DNA from: Gammaproteobacteria bacterium
Lineage (GTDB): Bacteria; Pseudomonadota; Gammaproteobacteria; Pseudomonadales; Pseudohongiellaceae
Length of the DNA: 64,000 bases
Assembly: GCA_002706685.1 (NCBI GenBank)
Contig: PALV01000006.1
Span: 29,083-93,082 of the forward strand
Direction of reading: 5' to 3'
A model generated the notes under the pieces. That model worked only from the letters and a program-made list of their open reading frames with translations, was not told the DNA's origin and searched no databases. This document shows, piece by piece, positions 47,808-56,564 of this stretch. How positions within the stretch are numbered: position 1 is the first letter of the stretch; each line of letters opens with the position of its first letter. A program made the position numbers and the translations under genes.

Positions 47808-49205
47808 TTACAGATACTCTTCCGCATAGGCTGCGAGTGCCGACCTGGGCACTCCCTGCAGCTGCAGGTTGCCGCCGTGTGCAAAATGTTTGAACCGTTC
47901 AGTCAGATAGGTCAACCCCGAACTGATAGGCGTCAGGTAAGGTGTATCGATCTGCGCCAGATTGCCCAGACAGATCACTTTGGAGCCATTGCCCGCCCGC
48001 GTTACAATCGTCTTTATCTGGTGGGGTGTAAGGTTTTGAGATTCATCAATCAGGATAAGACTGTGCTGAAAACTGCGACCACGAATGTAGTTCAATGACT
48101 TGAACTGCAGAGGAACTCGCGAAAGGACATAGTCGATACTGCCCGCGCTATTCTCGTCGTCCATGTGCAGGGCCTCCAGGTTATCCGTGATCGCGCCCAG
48201 CCATGGCTCCATTTTTTCTGCTTCGGTGCCAGGCAAAAACCCGATATCCTCATCCAGTCCCTGCGTGCTGCGAGTTGCAATGATGCGTCGATACAGCTTG
48301 TCGGTCAGCGTCATTTCGATAGCCGCTGCCAACGCAAGAATTGTTTTGCCGGAACCGGCCGAGCCCGTCATGTTGACCAGATGCACATCCGGATCGAGCA
48401 GCAGGTTCAATGCCATGGCCTGGTAAATATCTCTGGGTTTCAGGCCCCAGGTTTCCTGTGACATCAATCGCTCGCGATCCAGATGCTGCAGCACTATTTG
48501 AGTGTCTGTGAGAGCCACGACCCGTGCTACGAATCCGGCGTCATCCAGGAAAAACTGGTTGGGAAACACATCATGATTGATGCTACTGCGCGGAATACGA
48601 TGGAAGGTCTGTCCGCCGTGAGTCTGTTCGGTTTCAACATCACCAATCTGGGACCAGAACCCCGCACCGAATTCCAGATAACCCTTGTAGAGTTCGTTGA
48701 TGTCAGTGACCAGATGATCAGTATGGTAGTCTTCCGCATCGATGCCGCAGGCCCTGGCCTTCAGCCGCATATTGATATCTTTGGTTACCAGCACCACGCT
48801 GCGTTTTGGATGCAGGTGCTTTAGCAGCGCGACCGCATTGAGAATTTTATTGTCGTTAAGGTGGGGCGGCAGTATCTGCTGATCGATTGGTGTTTCGCCG
48901 GTCAGAACCGACATCATGCCGCTGGGTTCACTCTGTTTACCACCACGCTGGATGGGGACTCCCTTCTCCACGGCCTTTGGCGCGGCGTCGCCCAGGATAC
49001 GGTCAATCTCGCGAATGGCCTGTCGGCTGTCGGCGGCCACAGCACCGCGGCCACTTTTCAGATTATCCAGTTCTTCCAGGACGGTCATGGGTATGACCAC
49101 ATGGTGCTCGTCGAAATTCCAGACAGCGGTGGGATCGTGTATCAGAACATTTGTATCGAGTACGTAGTAAATAGCGCGCAGTGGCACAGCAGATGTCTCG
49201 GTCAT
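47808..49205 (-). CDS. PIN-domain PhoH family ATPase (YlaK type)
   Basis: 465 residues. The N-terminal PIN RNase-like domain opens YYVLDTNVLIHDP and has TVLEELDNLKSGRG. The C-terminal PhoH ATPase domain (about 245-450) has Walker A GSAGSGKTILALA and Walker B LILIDESQNLTPHQ. PIN-PhoH proteins are putative RNA helicase-nucleases, often toxin-like in actinobacteria, but here without an antitoxin gene. Converges with cysE across 9 nt. Confidence 0.92.
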   Translation of the reverse strand: MTETSAVPLRAIYYVLDTNVLIHDPTAVWNFDEHHVVIPMTVLEELDNLKSGRGAVAADSRQAIREIDRILGDAAPKAVEKGVPIQRGGKQSEPSGMMSVLTGETPIDQQILPPHLNDNKILNAVALLKHLHPKRSVVLVTKDINMRLKARACGIDAEDYHTDHLVTDINELYKGYLEFGAGFWSQIGDVETEQTHGGQTFHRIPRSSINHDVFPNQFFLDDAGFVARVVALTDTQIVLQHLDRERLMSQETWGLKPRDIYQAMALNLLLDPDVHLVNMTGSAGSGKTILALAAAIEMTLTDKLYRRIIATRSTQGLDEDIGFLPGTEAEKMEPWLGAITDNLEALHMDDENSAGSIDYVLSRVPLQFKSLNYIRGRSFQHSLILIDESQNLTPHQIKTIVTRAGNGSKVICLGNLAQIDTPYLTPISSGLTYLTERFKHFAHGGNLQLQGVPRSALAAYAEEYL

Positions 49206-49253
49206 GAATTCGTGGGATTGACACTAAACTGCAAAATTGACATCAGTGTGACA

Positions 49254-49288
49254 GAGGATTCCACACCAGACAAGAGTGTGAAATCCTC
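49254..49288 (-). repeat. Inverted repeat between oadB end side and phoH
   Basis: GAGGATT-C-CACAC (49254-49266) pairs with GTGTG-A-AATCCTC (49276-49288) around a 9-nt loop. It lies 34 nt past the oadB stop on the minus strand. No T run, so it may be a Rho-assisted or processing hairpin. Confidence 0.45.
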
Positions 49289-49321
49289 AATAGCATGATC
49301 GTAAAGATTTGCTGGCGTGCG

Positions 49322-50452
49322 CTAGCCAGCAATCTGAATCAGAATACCGGCAGCCACGGCCGAGCCGATGACACCGGCCACATTGGGACCCATCGCGTGC
49401 ATCAGCAGGAAGTTATGGGGATTGGCCTCTGTACCCAGTTTGTTGGCCACCCGCGCAGCCATCGGCACGGCAGATACGCCAGCGGCCCCGATCAGTGGGT
49501 TTATCTTGCTGGCAGACAATCGGTTCATGAGTTTTCCCATCAGCACGCCTGAGGCGGTACCAATCGAGAACGCCACGATGCCCAGCGCCAGAATACCGAG
49601 CGTGCTGGGTACCAGAAACTCATCTGCAATCAGGCGCGAGCCAACAGCAAGTCCCAACAATATGGTCACTGTGTTGATTAGCGCATTCTGGGCGGTTTTG
49701 GTAAGTCGATCCACAACACCACACTCCCGCATAAGATTGCCGAGACAGAACATGCCCAGCAGAGGCGCAGCGCTTGGTATGACGAGCGCAACAAGAACCA
49801 GAAGTACCAGCGGGAACAGTATTTTCTCGCGCTGCGACACTGGCCTTAACTGCTTCATTTCGATTTTGCGTTCGCTTTCTGAGGTCAGCGCTCGCATGAT
49901 GGGCGGTTGTATCAGCGGTACCAGTGCCATATACGAGTATGCCGATACCGCAATCGCACCCAACAATTCCGGCGCCAGTATGCCGGCGACGTAAATGGCG
50001 GTTGGGCCATCTGCCCCACCAATGATTCCGATTGCAGCCGCCTGCTGCAAGCTGAAGTCGAACAGCCCCAGATCACTCAGCAATAAGGCACCCAGTACGG
50101 TGGCGAAGATACCGAACTGGGCGGCGGCCCCAAGCAACAGTGTTTTGGGATTTGCCAGCAAGGGACCAAAATCAGTCATGCTGCCAACCCCAAGGAAAAT
50201 AAGGAGCGGAAAAATACCCGTCTGCAGTCCCATGGCGTAAAACTGTGCCAGCACGCCGGTACCAACAGCGATTTCAACACCCGGAATGTTGGCAAGCATG
50301 CCCCCAAAACCAATCGGCAATAACAACAGTGGCTCAAACTTTTTGGCGATTGCGAGATAAAGCAGCACCAGACTCACAAGGATCATGATGAACTGCTTCA
50401 GCTCGATTTGATAAATTCCCGTGGAATGCCAAAGCTCAATCAATTGTGACAT
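49322..50452 (-). CDS. oadB: Na+-pumping oxaloacetate decarboxylase, beta subunit
   Basis: 376 residues, the membrane subunit that couples decarboxylation of carboxybiotin to sodium export. Seen: [36 protein letters not shown] region ([13 protein letters not shown] with the functional Asp), [13 protein letters not shown] and [12 protein letters not shown]. About nine hydrophobic segments. ATG 50452 has GGAG 8 nt upstream and follows the oadA stop by 5 nt. Confidence 0.96.
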   Translation of the reverse strand: MSQLIELWHSTGIYQIELKQFIMILVSLVLLYLAIAKKFEPLLLLPIGFGGMLANIPGVEIAVGTGVLAQFYAMGLQTGIFPLLIFLGVGSMTDFGPLLANPKTLLLGAAAQFGIFATVLGALLLSDLGLFDFSLQQAAAIGIIGGADGPTAIYVAGILAPELLGAIAVSAYSYMALVPLIQPPIMRALTSESERKIEMKQLRPVSQREKILFPLVLLVLVALVIPSAAPLLGMFCLGNLMRECGVVDRLTKTAQNALINTVTILLGLAVGSRLIADEFLVPSTLGILALGIVAFSIGTASGVLMGKLMNRLSASKINPLIGAAGVSAVPMAARVANKLGTEANPHNFLLMHAMGPNVAGVIGSAVAAGILIQIAG

Positions 50453-50457
50453 GGCGA

Positions 50458-52278
50458 TTACTCCAGCGTGACCAGGACATCGCCGGAACCGACGCTGTCG
50501 CCTTCATCGACGAGAATCTCCTGGACAACACCAGAGTGGTTACTGCGAATTTCTGTCTCCATTTTCATTGCTTCCAGAACCAGCAGTACATCGCCGTCAG
50601 CCACTTCATCACCTTCAGCTACCATCAGCTTGTGCACGGTACCTGACAATGGCGCCAACACGTCATGTGTTTCACCGCCTGATGATTTTGCTGATTCCTG
50701 TTTCGTCGCGGCCTGCGAGTCGGCCGACTGTTTGCGTTCGGCCAGCGCGCTGACATCGCCACCCTCAGAGACCCGGACCACATAGCTGCGACCATCCACT
50801 TCGACGGTGTAGACGCCACTGTCTTTGTCAGTCTGTTTGCTCTGCCTGGATGAAGACTTGCTGGATTCGGTTTTTGGCTGCCCGGCTTCTGGCACTGGTT
50901 CAAACGCGTCAGGATTGTTGCGATTGCGGAAAAACTTAAGAGCCACCTGTGGAAACAGCACATAGGTCAATGTATCGTCGATATCGTTGACCAGTTCGAA
51001 CCCTTCTTCCTCTGCAATTTTCAGAAGCTGAGTCTGCTGTTTTTCAAATTCTGCCTCAATCAGGTCAGCAGGACGGCAGGTAATGGGCTCTTTGCCAGCC
51101 AATACGCGTTTTTGCAGCGTTTTATCAACCTCTGCCGGTGTTGCCCCGTATTCACCCTTGAGCACCCCTTCCGTCTCGCGAGTGATGTTTTTATAGCGCT
51201 CTCCAGACAGGACATTGAGCACTGCCTGGGTACCCACGATCTGTGAAGTCGGTGTTACCAGGGGGATAAAACCCAGATCTTCACGAACGCGAGGAATTTC
51301 TTCCAATACCTCATCCAGCCGGTCCGACGCGTTCTGCTCTCGCAGCTGATTTTCCAGGTTGGTCAGCATCCCGCCAGGCACCTGCGCCACCAGAATTCGT
51401 GAATCTATCCCCTTCAGTGCACCCTCGAATTTTGCATACTTCTTGCGGACCTGCCTGAAGTAGGAGGCAATTTCCTCCAGCAGACCAATATCCAGACCAG
51501 TATCCCGTTCGGTCCCCTGCAACATGGCAACCATGGTTTCTGTGGGTGTGTGGCCATAGGTAAGACTCATTGACGATATTGCAGTATCAAGATTATCAAT
51601 CCCCGCCTCGACCGCCTTGATGTAGGTGGCTGTCGACAGACCGGTCGTGGCATGACACTGCATGTGAACCGGGATGGAGATCGTTTTTTTCAGTCCGCTG
51701 ATCAACTCGTAAGCGGTGTACGGCGCCAGGAGTCCTGCCATATCCTTGATACACAGCGAGTCCGCGCCCATCTCCTCAATCTGTCGGGCCATCTCCAGCC
51801 AGCTGTCCAGGGTATGCACGGGACTGACCGTATACGACATGGTGCCTTGAGCGTGCTTTTCATGTTTTTTGACAGATTTGATTGCCATTTCCAGGTTACG
51901 AACGTCATTCATCGCGTCGAACACCCGGAAAACGTCCACGCCATTCACGGCCGCACGCTCTACAAACCGATCCACAATGTCATCGGCATAATGTCGATAA
52001 CCAAGAATGTTCTGTCCCCTGAACAACATCTGCTGGCGAGTATTGGGCATCGCTTCCTTGAGCTTGCGTATCCTCTCCCAGGGATCCTCACCCAGGTAAC
52101 GGATACAGGCGTCGAATGTGGCGCCACCCCAGGACTCGACAGCCCAGAAGCCAACCTGGTCCAGTTTGTCTGCGATCGGCAACATGTCGTCCAGTCGCAT
52201 CCGGGTCGCCAGCAGGGATTGATGGGCGTCACGCAGGATGACATCGGTTATCGCAAGAGGTTGGCTGGAGTGGCTCAT
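50458..52278 (-). CDS. oadA: Oxaloacetate decarboxylase, alpha subunit
   Basis: 606 residues. Carboxyltransferase domain (about 1-460) with [20 protein letters not shown] and [17 protein letters not shown]; a Ser/Gln/Lys-rich linker (about 470-500); and a biotinyl domain with the modified Lys572 in [11 protein letters not shown]. It transfers CO2 from oxaloacetate to biotin for the beta subunit. Second gene in the order oadG-oadA-oadB, the arrangement known from Klebsiella and Vibrio. AGGGAAAG precedes the ATG. Confidence 0.97.
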   Translation of the reverse strand: MSHSSQPLAITDVILRDAHQSLLATRMRLDDMLPIADKLDQVGFWAVESWGGATFDACIRYLGEDPWERIRKLKEAMPNTRQQMLFRGQNILGYRHYADDIVDRFVERAAVNGVDVFRVFDAMNDVRNLEMAIKSVKKHEKHAQGTMSYTVSPVHTLDSWLEMARQIEEMGADSLCIKDMAGLLAPYTAYELISGLKKTISIPVHMQCHATTGLSTATYIKAVEAGIDNLDTAISSMSLTYGHTPTETMVAMLQGTERDTGLDIGLLEEIASYFRQVRKKYAKFEGALKGIDSRILVAQVPGGMLTNLENQLREQNASDRLDEVLEEIPRVREDLGFIPLVTPTSQIVGTQAVLNVLSGERYKNITRETEGVLKGEYGATPAEVDKTLQKRVLAGKEPITCRPADLIEAEFEKQQTQLLKIAEEEGFELVNDIDDTLTYVLFPQVALKFFRNRNNPDAFEPVPEAGQPKTESSKSSSRQSKQTDKDSGVYTVEVDGRSYVVRVSEGGDVSALAERKQSADSQAATKQESAKSSGGETHDVLAPLSGTVHKLMVAEGDEVADGDVLLVLEAMKMETEIRSNHSGVVQEILVDEGDSVGSGDVLVTLE

Positions 52279-52334
52279 TGAATCTTTCCCTTAGCTTATT
52301 ATTTTCAAGATTGTTTTAAATGATGGGTGCGCAA

Positions 52335-52610
52335 CTATCCGCGCCGCGTGTTCTGGTGCTGTTTGATGGCGGCGCTGATGGCCGCCACTACGCGCTGCTG
52401 CTCATCGTTTGACGATGCGCTGGATTTATTGCCTTTAGCGGGCTTACGTCCGCTATTGCGGGGGGACACCGGAACAACCGGTGCGGGGAAATAACGGGCT
52501 ACGATGGCAGACATGGCAGTGGTCAGACCGACCAGCACAATAAGAAATACAAACACGAAGCCCATGCCATAAAGGGCCAGGTTCAGCCCTTCCATCATTA
52601 AATCAGACAT
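52335..52610 (-). CDS. oadG: Oxaloacetate decarboxylase, gamma subunit
   Basis: 91 residues, one N-terminal membrane helix (ALYGMGFVFVFLIVLVGLTT) and a hydrophilic tail, the typical OadG layout that joins alpha to beta. It lacks the His-rich zinc-binding end seen in Klebsiella and instead ends AIKQHQNTRRG. First gene of oadGAB, with GGGGGA 7 nt before the ATG. Confidence 0.92.
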   Translation of the reverse strand: MSDLMMEGLNLALYGMGFVFVFLIVLVGLTTAMSAIVARYFPAPVVPVSPRNSGRKPAKGNKSSASSNDEQQRVVAAISAAIKQHQNTRRG

Positions 52611-52735
52611 GTCATTCCCCCAGAGTTTTGTAGTTTTGTCCGCATTCTAGCGATTTAAAGGCGCTGCGTCATTGCGCAGTCGCCCACGACTTCGATATTC
52701 TGCACGGATACCCAGCAGACACAGGATGAGCCAAC

Positions 52736-53317
52736 ATGATAATGCTAATAACGGGCCTGGTGATTTTCTTGACCACGCACTCCGCCTCAATTCTCTATCC
52801 GTCGCTGCGCAGCCGCATGATCGAACGAATGGGGGCCGGCGGCTGGAAAGGCGTTTACTCAGTGCTGTCAATTGTGTCCCTGGTGCTGATTGTCTACGGT
52901 TACGGTATTGCCAGACAGACGCCATTCTGGCTTTGGCAGCCGCCAGCGGGCTTGCGGCACCTGGCACTGCTGCTGACGCTGCCAGCATTCATTTTACTGG
53001 TTGCGACTTACATACCTGCCAATCGAATTAAAGCCCGAATCGGGCACCCGATGTTACTGGGTGTAAAGTTCTGGGCCTTGGCGCATCTGCTGGCCAACGG
53101 CTCACTCGCGGATATCCTGCTCTTCGGCGGCTTCCTGGCATGGGCTGTGATGGGGTTCGTGATTTTGCGACGTCGCGATCGTGTCAACGCAGTGACTTAT
53201 AGCAGTGGTACGCTGAAAGGCGACATCATGACCATCGTTATCGGCATCGTGTCCTGGGCGGTTTTTGCCATGTATCTGCATGTCTACCTGATCGGTGTCA
53301 GCCCCATGCCAGGCTAG
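52736..53317 (+). CDS. NnrU family membrane protein
   Basis: 193 residues with about five to six hydrophobic helices. GLVIFLTTHSASIL at the start and GHPMLLGVKFWALAHLLANG in the middle fit the NnrU family, first found near denitrification genes and related to the methyltransferase NnrU/isoprenylcysteine fold. No nitrite or nitric oxide reductase gene is in the window. Divergent from oadG. Confidence 0.88.
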   Translation: MIMLITGLVIFLTTHSASILYPSLRSRMIERMGAGGWKGVYSVLSIVSLVLIVYGYGIARQTPFWLWQPPAGLRHLALLLTLPAFILLVATYIPANRIKARIGHPMLLGVKFWALAHLLANGSLADILLFGGFLAWAVMGFVILRRRDRVNAVTYSSGTLKGDIMTIVIGIVSWAVFAMYLHVYLIGVSPMPG

Positions 53318-53364
53318 AACCATACCGGAGACGCCAGGTTTTTCTCGTTAACAGGAGGTTTGCC

Positions 53365-53967
53365 ATTACTGAGGCTAACGAGCAATCACCGGACATCCAT
53401 GACCTGAAGGACATGCTGGAGTGCCTTGAGACGATGGCGCAACAGCGGCAGGTCGTCTCAGTTGACAATGCCATGGATGTGATAGGTACCCGGACCTTCG
53501 GCCCAGTTCTTCTGCTGGCAGGTTTGATTACGATGGCACCGATTGTCGGCGACATACCGGGCGTACCCATCACCATGGGTCTGATTGTCATTCTGATGAT
53601 CGGGCAGGTTTTATTCAGGTCAGAGCATTTCTGGCTGCCAGACTGGCTGTTGCAGCGCTCGATCTCCGCAGACAAACTGACCAAAGCCATTGGCTGGTTC
53701 AAGCGCCCCGCCAATGCCATTGACAGCGTGCTGCGCCCCAGGTTCACGCTTCTGGTTCACGGCGTCGCCGCCTATATCATTGCAATAATCAGTATTCTGG
53801 TGGCGATGACAACTCCAGCGCTGGAATTCATTCCGTTTAGCGCCAACATAGCCGGGACCATCTGGATGGCTTTTGGGCTGGCTTTGATTTCAAGAGATGG
53901 CCTGCTCGCATTCCTGGCTTTCGGCATGACGGGCGCCCTGCTCTACGTGATACTGATCAATATCTAG
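53365..53967 (+). CDS. ExoD family membrane protein, probable ATT start
   Basis: About 200 residues. The ExoD family signature is RTFGPVLLLAGLITMAPIVGDIPGVP in parts (RTFGPVLLLAG then IPGVPITMG), with four to five membrane helices. Function unknown; first linked to exopolysaccharide production in rhizobia. The first ATG (53413) has no ribosome-binding site and would cut off the N-terminal helix. An ATT at 53365 lies 6 nt after a perfect AGGAGG and gives TEANEQSPDIHDLKDM ahead of it; no ATG, GTG or TTG is in frame in between. Its start is therefore an inference. Confidence 0.78.
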   Translation: MTEANEQSPDIHDLKDMLECLETMAQQRQVVSVDNAMDVIGTRTFGPVLLLAGLITMAPIVGDIPGVPITMGLIVILMIGQVLFRSEHFWLPDWLLQRSISADKLTKAIGWFKRPANAIDSVLRPRFTLLVHGVAAYIIAIISILVAMTTPALEFIPFSANIAGTIWMAFGLALISRDGLLAFLAFGMTGALLYVILINI

Positions 53968-54071
53968 TGATAACCCGGCAGATGCTGATTTGCCAGTTGT
54001 CCCGAGTTTAATTAGTATGAAGAAGCAAGTTTAAGGCTACATCCACGCCAACTCGCAAAAGGAGAGCTGTT

Positions 54072-54362
54072 ATGGCGACTGCCAAGAAGCAAGGATCGGA
54101 AGCAGACATCAGTGTGAGCAAGGTTGAGGCCCGCGAAGCATTTGAAAAGCTGCTCGAGGCAAAAGCGCATTTTCGGGAAGCTGCCCGATCGGCGGGACTC
54201 GAGCTTAAAGAAGAAGCTCTTGATGAACTGATCAAAGGTAGCGAAAAAGCCGAAGATATTGCCAAGTCTATCAGCGAATACGCTCGCGAGAAGCCCATAA
54301 ATGCACTGGCTTTCGCGTTCATCGGCGGGTACCTGTTATCTCAAGTGTTCTTCAAACGCTAG
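54072..54362 (+). CDS. DUF883-type YqjD/ElaB-like protein
   Basis: 96 residues: a helical, charged N-terminal part rich in Ala/Glu/Lys and one C-terminal membrane helix (ALAFAFIGGYLLSQVFFKR), preceded by AREKPINA. This is the layout of E. coli YqjD/ElaB/YgaM, tail-anchored proteins that bind ribosomes in stationary phase. GGAG 7 nt before ATG. First of three small linked genes. Confidence 0.82.
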   Translation: MATAKKQGSEADISVSKVEAREAFEKLLEAKAHFREAARSAGLELKEEALDELIKGSEKAEDIAKSISEYAREKPINALAFAFIGGYLLSQVFFKR

Positions 54363-54375
54363 GGCGCATACGCGC

Positions 54376-54831
54376 ATGAGCGATCAGTATCGCGATTCGC
54401 CGGAAGACGAGCACGCCCAGGAGCGCGGAACACAGCGCAGTGAGATCGACATCTGGTTCAACTGGTTGAATCAGCTTATTGTTCTTGCGCGCACACTGGT
54501 GCGCCTGTTTGAAGCAGAACTTCGGCTGGCCGCCGGTGATCTGGGCCGACTGCTGTTATGCGCTTTCCTGTTAATTCCACTGGTTCTGTTGAGCTGGTTG
54601 GGCTTATCGATATTTTTATCATGGCTAAGTTACTCGTACTTTGAGGCACCTTGGGTCGGCTTCCTCAGCTTTTTTCTGATCCAGTGTCTGACTGCTTTGT
54701 TACTAATACGATTGATCTCGGTGTACCGTCGCTCACTTTCTCTTCCAGTGACGCGCAAACATATCCGTGAGATGAGCAAGGACTTTTCAAATGAACCGCA
54801 AAGACCGACAGGATCACATCAGGACGCTTGA
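54376..54831 (+). CDS. YqjE-like phage-holin-family membrane protein
   Basis: 151 residues with two central membrane hairpins (LLLCAFLLIPLVLLSWLGLS and the FLSFFLIQCLTALLLIRLI region) after an amphipathic RLFEAELRLAAGDLGR helix, typical of the YqjE / Phage_holin_3_6 family. Start ATG at 54376, 13 nt after the previous stop. The end overlaps the next gene by 41 nt. Confidence 0.78.
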   Translation: MSDQYRDSPEDEHAQERGTQRSEIDIWFNWLNQLIVLARTLVRLFEAELRLAAGDLGRLLLCAFLLIPLVLLSWLGLSIFLSWLSYSYFEAPWVGFLSFFLIQCLTALLLIRLISVYRRSLSLPVTRKHIREMSKDFSNEPQRPTGSHQDA

Positions 54832-55054
54832 ATACCAGGTTCTGGCCGCCAGAACGCAGTGTTGGATTGGAGGCCAGCGCCCCTTACAGCTGATCCACCG
54901 TCATTATGGGTGGCTGGCTCCACTCGGTGGAATAGCGGCAGGGTTGATTGCCAGTAAAGCAACCGGACGCGCACGACTGTCAGCACTTTTATCAGCAGTC
55001 ATTACTGCCAAGCGTTTACAGCCGCTGCTGATGAGGATTATCAACCCAATTTAG
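54791..55054 (+). CDS. YqjK-like small basic protein
   Basis: 87 residues. N-terminal arginine-rich helix and a hydrophobic YGWLAPLGGIAAGLIASKAT segment in the position expected for YqjK. The gene starts 41 nt inside the YqjE-like gene, a coupled overlap. Recognition is by neighbourhood more than by sequence; it may be a lineage-specific equivalent. Confidence 0.65.
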   Translation: MNRKDRQDHIRTLEYQVLAARTQCWIGGQRPLQLIHRHYGWLAPLGGIAAGLIASKATGRARLSALLSAVITAKRLQPLLMRIINPI

Positions 55055-55068
55055 GACCCCCGTTACTC

Positions 55069-56214
55069 ATGGATGCAACGGAAAAAAAGCGACCGTCTGG
55101 CAGGCGAATGTCTCCCTCGCGGATAACCGCAAGGTCTTTGCAGTTACTCGCTGCTTTGGCATTTCTTTACACACTGTATTTCGCAAAAACCCTCTTGGTG
55201 CCGATAGTAGTAGCCTTGCTGCTTACCTTACTGCTTGGCCCTGCCGTGAAGGCCCTGCGACGCTTCCATGTACCAGGTGTGGTATCGGCGGTCTCACTGC
55301 TTTGTATTCTCGCGGTCCCATTTACGCTGCTGGGCATGGAATTGGCTGAGCCGGCGCAAAAGTGGGCCCAGCGAGTGCCAGAACTGTCTGCGCACTTCAC
55401 ACAACAGATAGACACGTTGACCTCCGCGTTTGAAGGCGAGGCACAGGAGTCCAGCGAAAATGATCCCTCCCGGGATTTTTTTTCCAGGTTGTTCGGACGT
55501 GATGACGCAGGCGAAGAAGCCGCCGAAGACGACGGCAATAGTGCGGTGACCGAGAGAATCACACAGGGTGGCGTAGAAATTGTGGTCTACCTGCTTGGAG
55601 TGGCCCCGGTTTTTCTGGCTCAGCTGATAACCTGCCTGACCCTGACGATATTTCTGCTCGTGTTTGGCCCTCGACTGTTCGACTCTGCCATCACATACCT
55701 GCCACAAGTGAGCGATAAAGATGCCGCGCACGGCCTGGTGGACACCATCGAAGTTGAGCTGTCCCGCTACATACTGACGGTGAGTATCATCAACGCCCTG
55801 CTCGGCTTAACGACTGCTGCCGCGCTTTGGATAATTGGGGTAGAAGATGCCCTGCTTTGGGGAGTTCTTGTCGGACTGTTCAACTTTGCACCGTATGTAG
55901 GGATGTTCATCAGTCTGACAGTCCTCACATTGGCGGGGTTGGCTCAATATGGATTTACGGCATTCTCGGTCGTGCCTGCCCTGATCTTTTTTGCCATCAA
56001 TGGTCTGGAAGCTCAGTTTGTCACGCCCACAATTCTTGGCAAGCATATGCGGCTGAACCCTCTGGTTCTGATGCTCTGGCTGATCATGTGGGGCTGGCTG
56101 TGGGGCTTTATTGGCGTCCTGCTCGCCGTACCATTGCTGGTATGCATAAAACTCGCCGCCAGCCAGCTGAATTTGCCAATTCACTGGGTTCGCATCATAG
56201 AAACGCGGGCCTGA
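55069..56214 (+). CDS. AI-2E family transporter (PerM-like)
   Basis: 381 residues with about eight membrane helices. Opening TARSLQLLAALAFLYTLYFAKT, LLVPIVVALLLTLLLGPAVKA, and a C-terminal region NGLEAQFVTPTILGKHMRL then WGWLWGFIGVLLAVPLL that is diagnostic of the family. An inserted acidic loop (EGEAQESSENDPSRD to EAAEDDGN, about 130-165) is cytoplasmic or periplasmic. Family members are proposed to export autoinducer-2 or Na+; the substrate here is unknown. It follows the YqjK-like gene by 14 nt. Confidence 0.92.
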   Translation: MDATEKKRPSGRRMSPSRITARSLQLLAALAFLYTLYFAKTLLVPIVVALLLTLLLGPAVKALRRFHVPGVVSAVSLLCILAVPFTLLGMELAEPAQKWAQRVPELSAHFTQQIDTLTSAFEGEAQESSENDPSRDFFSRLFGRDDAGEEAAEDDGNSAVTERITQGGVEIVVYLLGVAPVFLAQLITCLTLTIFLLVFGPRLFDSAITYLPQVSDKDAAHGLVDTIEVELSRYILTVSIINALLGLTTAAALWIIGVEDALLWGVLVGLFNFAPYVGMFISLTVLTLAGLAQYGFTAFSVVPALIFFAINGLEAQFVTPTILGKHMRLNPLVLMLWLIMWGWLWGFIGVLLAVPLLVCIKLAASQLNLPIHWVRIIETRA

Positions 56215-56305
56215 ACACTGACACCCGTCGGCCAAAAGGGAGGAAACGACAGCACCAACAGCAGCATGAATTCAGATTCCAACCATCAATTGCGGAGGTT
56301 TTCTT

Positions 56306-56509
56306 ATGCCAAGCAAACAGGTTATCGGTATTGTTCTATTGGTCCTGGGTGTACTGTTATTATTTTTTGGATGGCAGTCTTCCCAGTCTGTGGGAGAGCA
56401 AGTCACAGAGGCAGTCACTGGTCGCTTCACTGATGAAACAATGTGGTATCTGATTGGCGGTGTGATTGCAGTCGTACTCGGCGCCATCTACGCGTTTCGA
56501 AAACAGTAA
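56306..56509 (+). CDS. DUF3185 family small membrane protein
   Basis: 67 residues, two membrane helices (VIGIVLLVLGVLLLFFGW and YLIGGVIAVVLGAIYAF) around a short polar loop (SSQSVGEQVTEAVTGRFTD). The second-helix WYLIGG pattern is typical of DUF3185, frequent in marine gammaproteobacteria, function unknown. GGAGG 8 nt before the ATG. Confidence 0.85.
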   Translation: MPSKQVIGIVLLVLGVLLLFFGWQSSQSVGEQVTEAVTGRFTDETMWYLIGGVIAVVLGAIYAFRKQ

Positions 56510-56519
56510 ACATGACAAT

Positions 56520-56549
56520 GCGGGGTGGTGATTCTATTCACCATCCCGC
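56520..56549 (+). terminator. Hairpin after DUF3185 gene, shared with glk
   Basis: Twelve-pair stem GCGGGGTGGTGA / TCACCATCCCGC with one G-T pair and a 6-nt loop, between the convergent DUF3185 and glk genes. It is followed by GTGTCTGGCTTT on the plus strand, so termination strength is moderate. Confidence 0.6.
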
Positions 56550-56564
56550 GTGTCTGGCTTTGAC

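Noticed and set aside
47808..49205. Toxin-antitoxin module based on the PIN domain
   Set aside because: The PIN domain is fused to a PhoH ATPase and no small antitoxin gene is adjacent; the neighbours are cysE and oadB.
52736..53317. Denitrification locus around nnrU
   Set aside because: No nir, nor or nos gene is present; NnrU-family proteins are widespread without denitrification.
54376..54831. Prophage holin
   Set aside because: The holin-like family includes the chromosomal YqjE proteins, and the neighbours are YqjD/YqjK-like genes, not phage genes.
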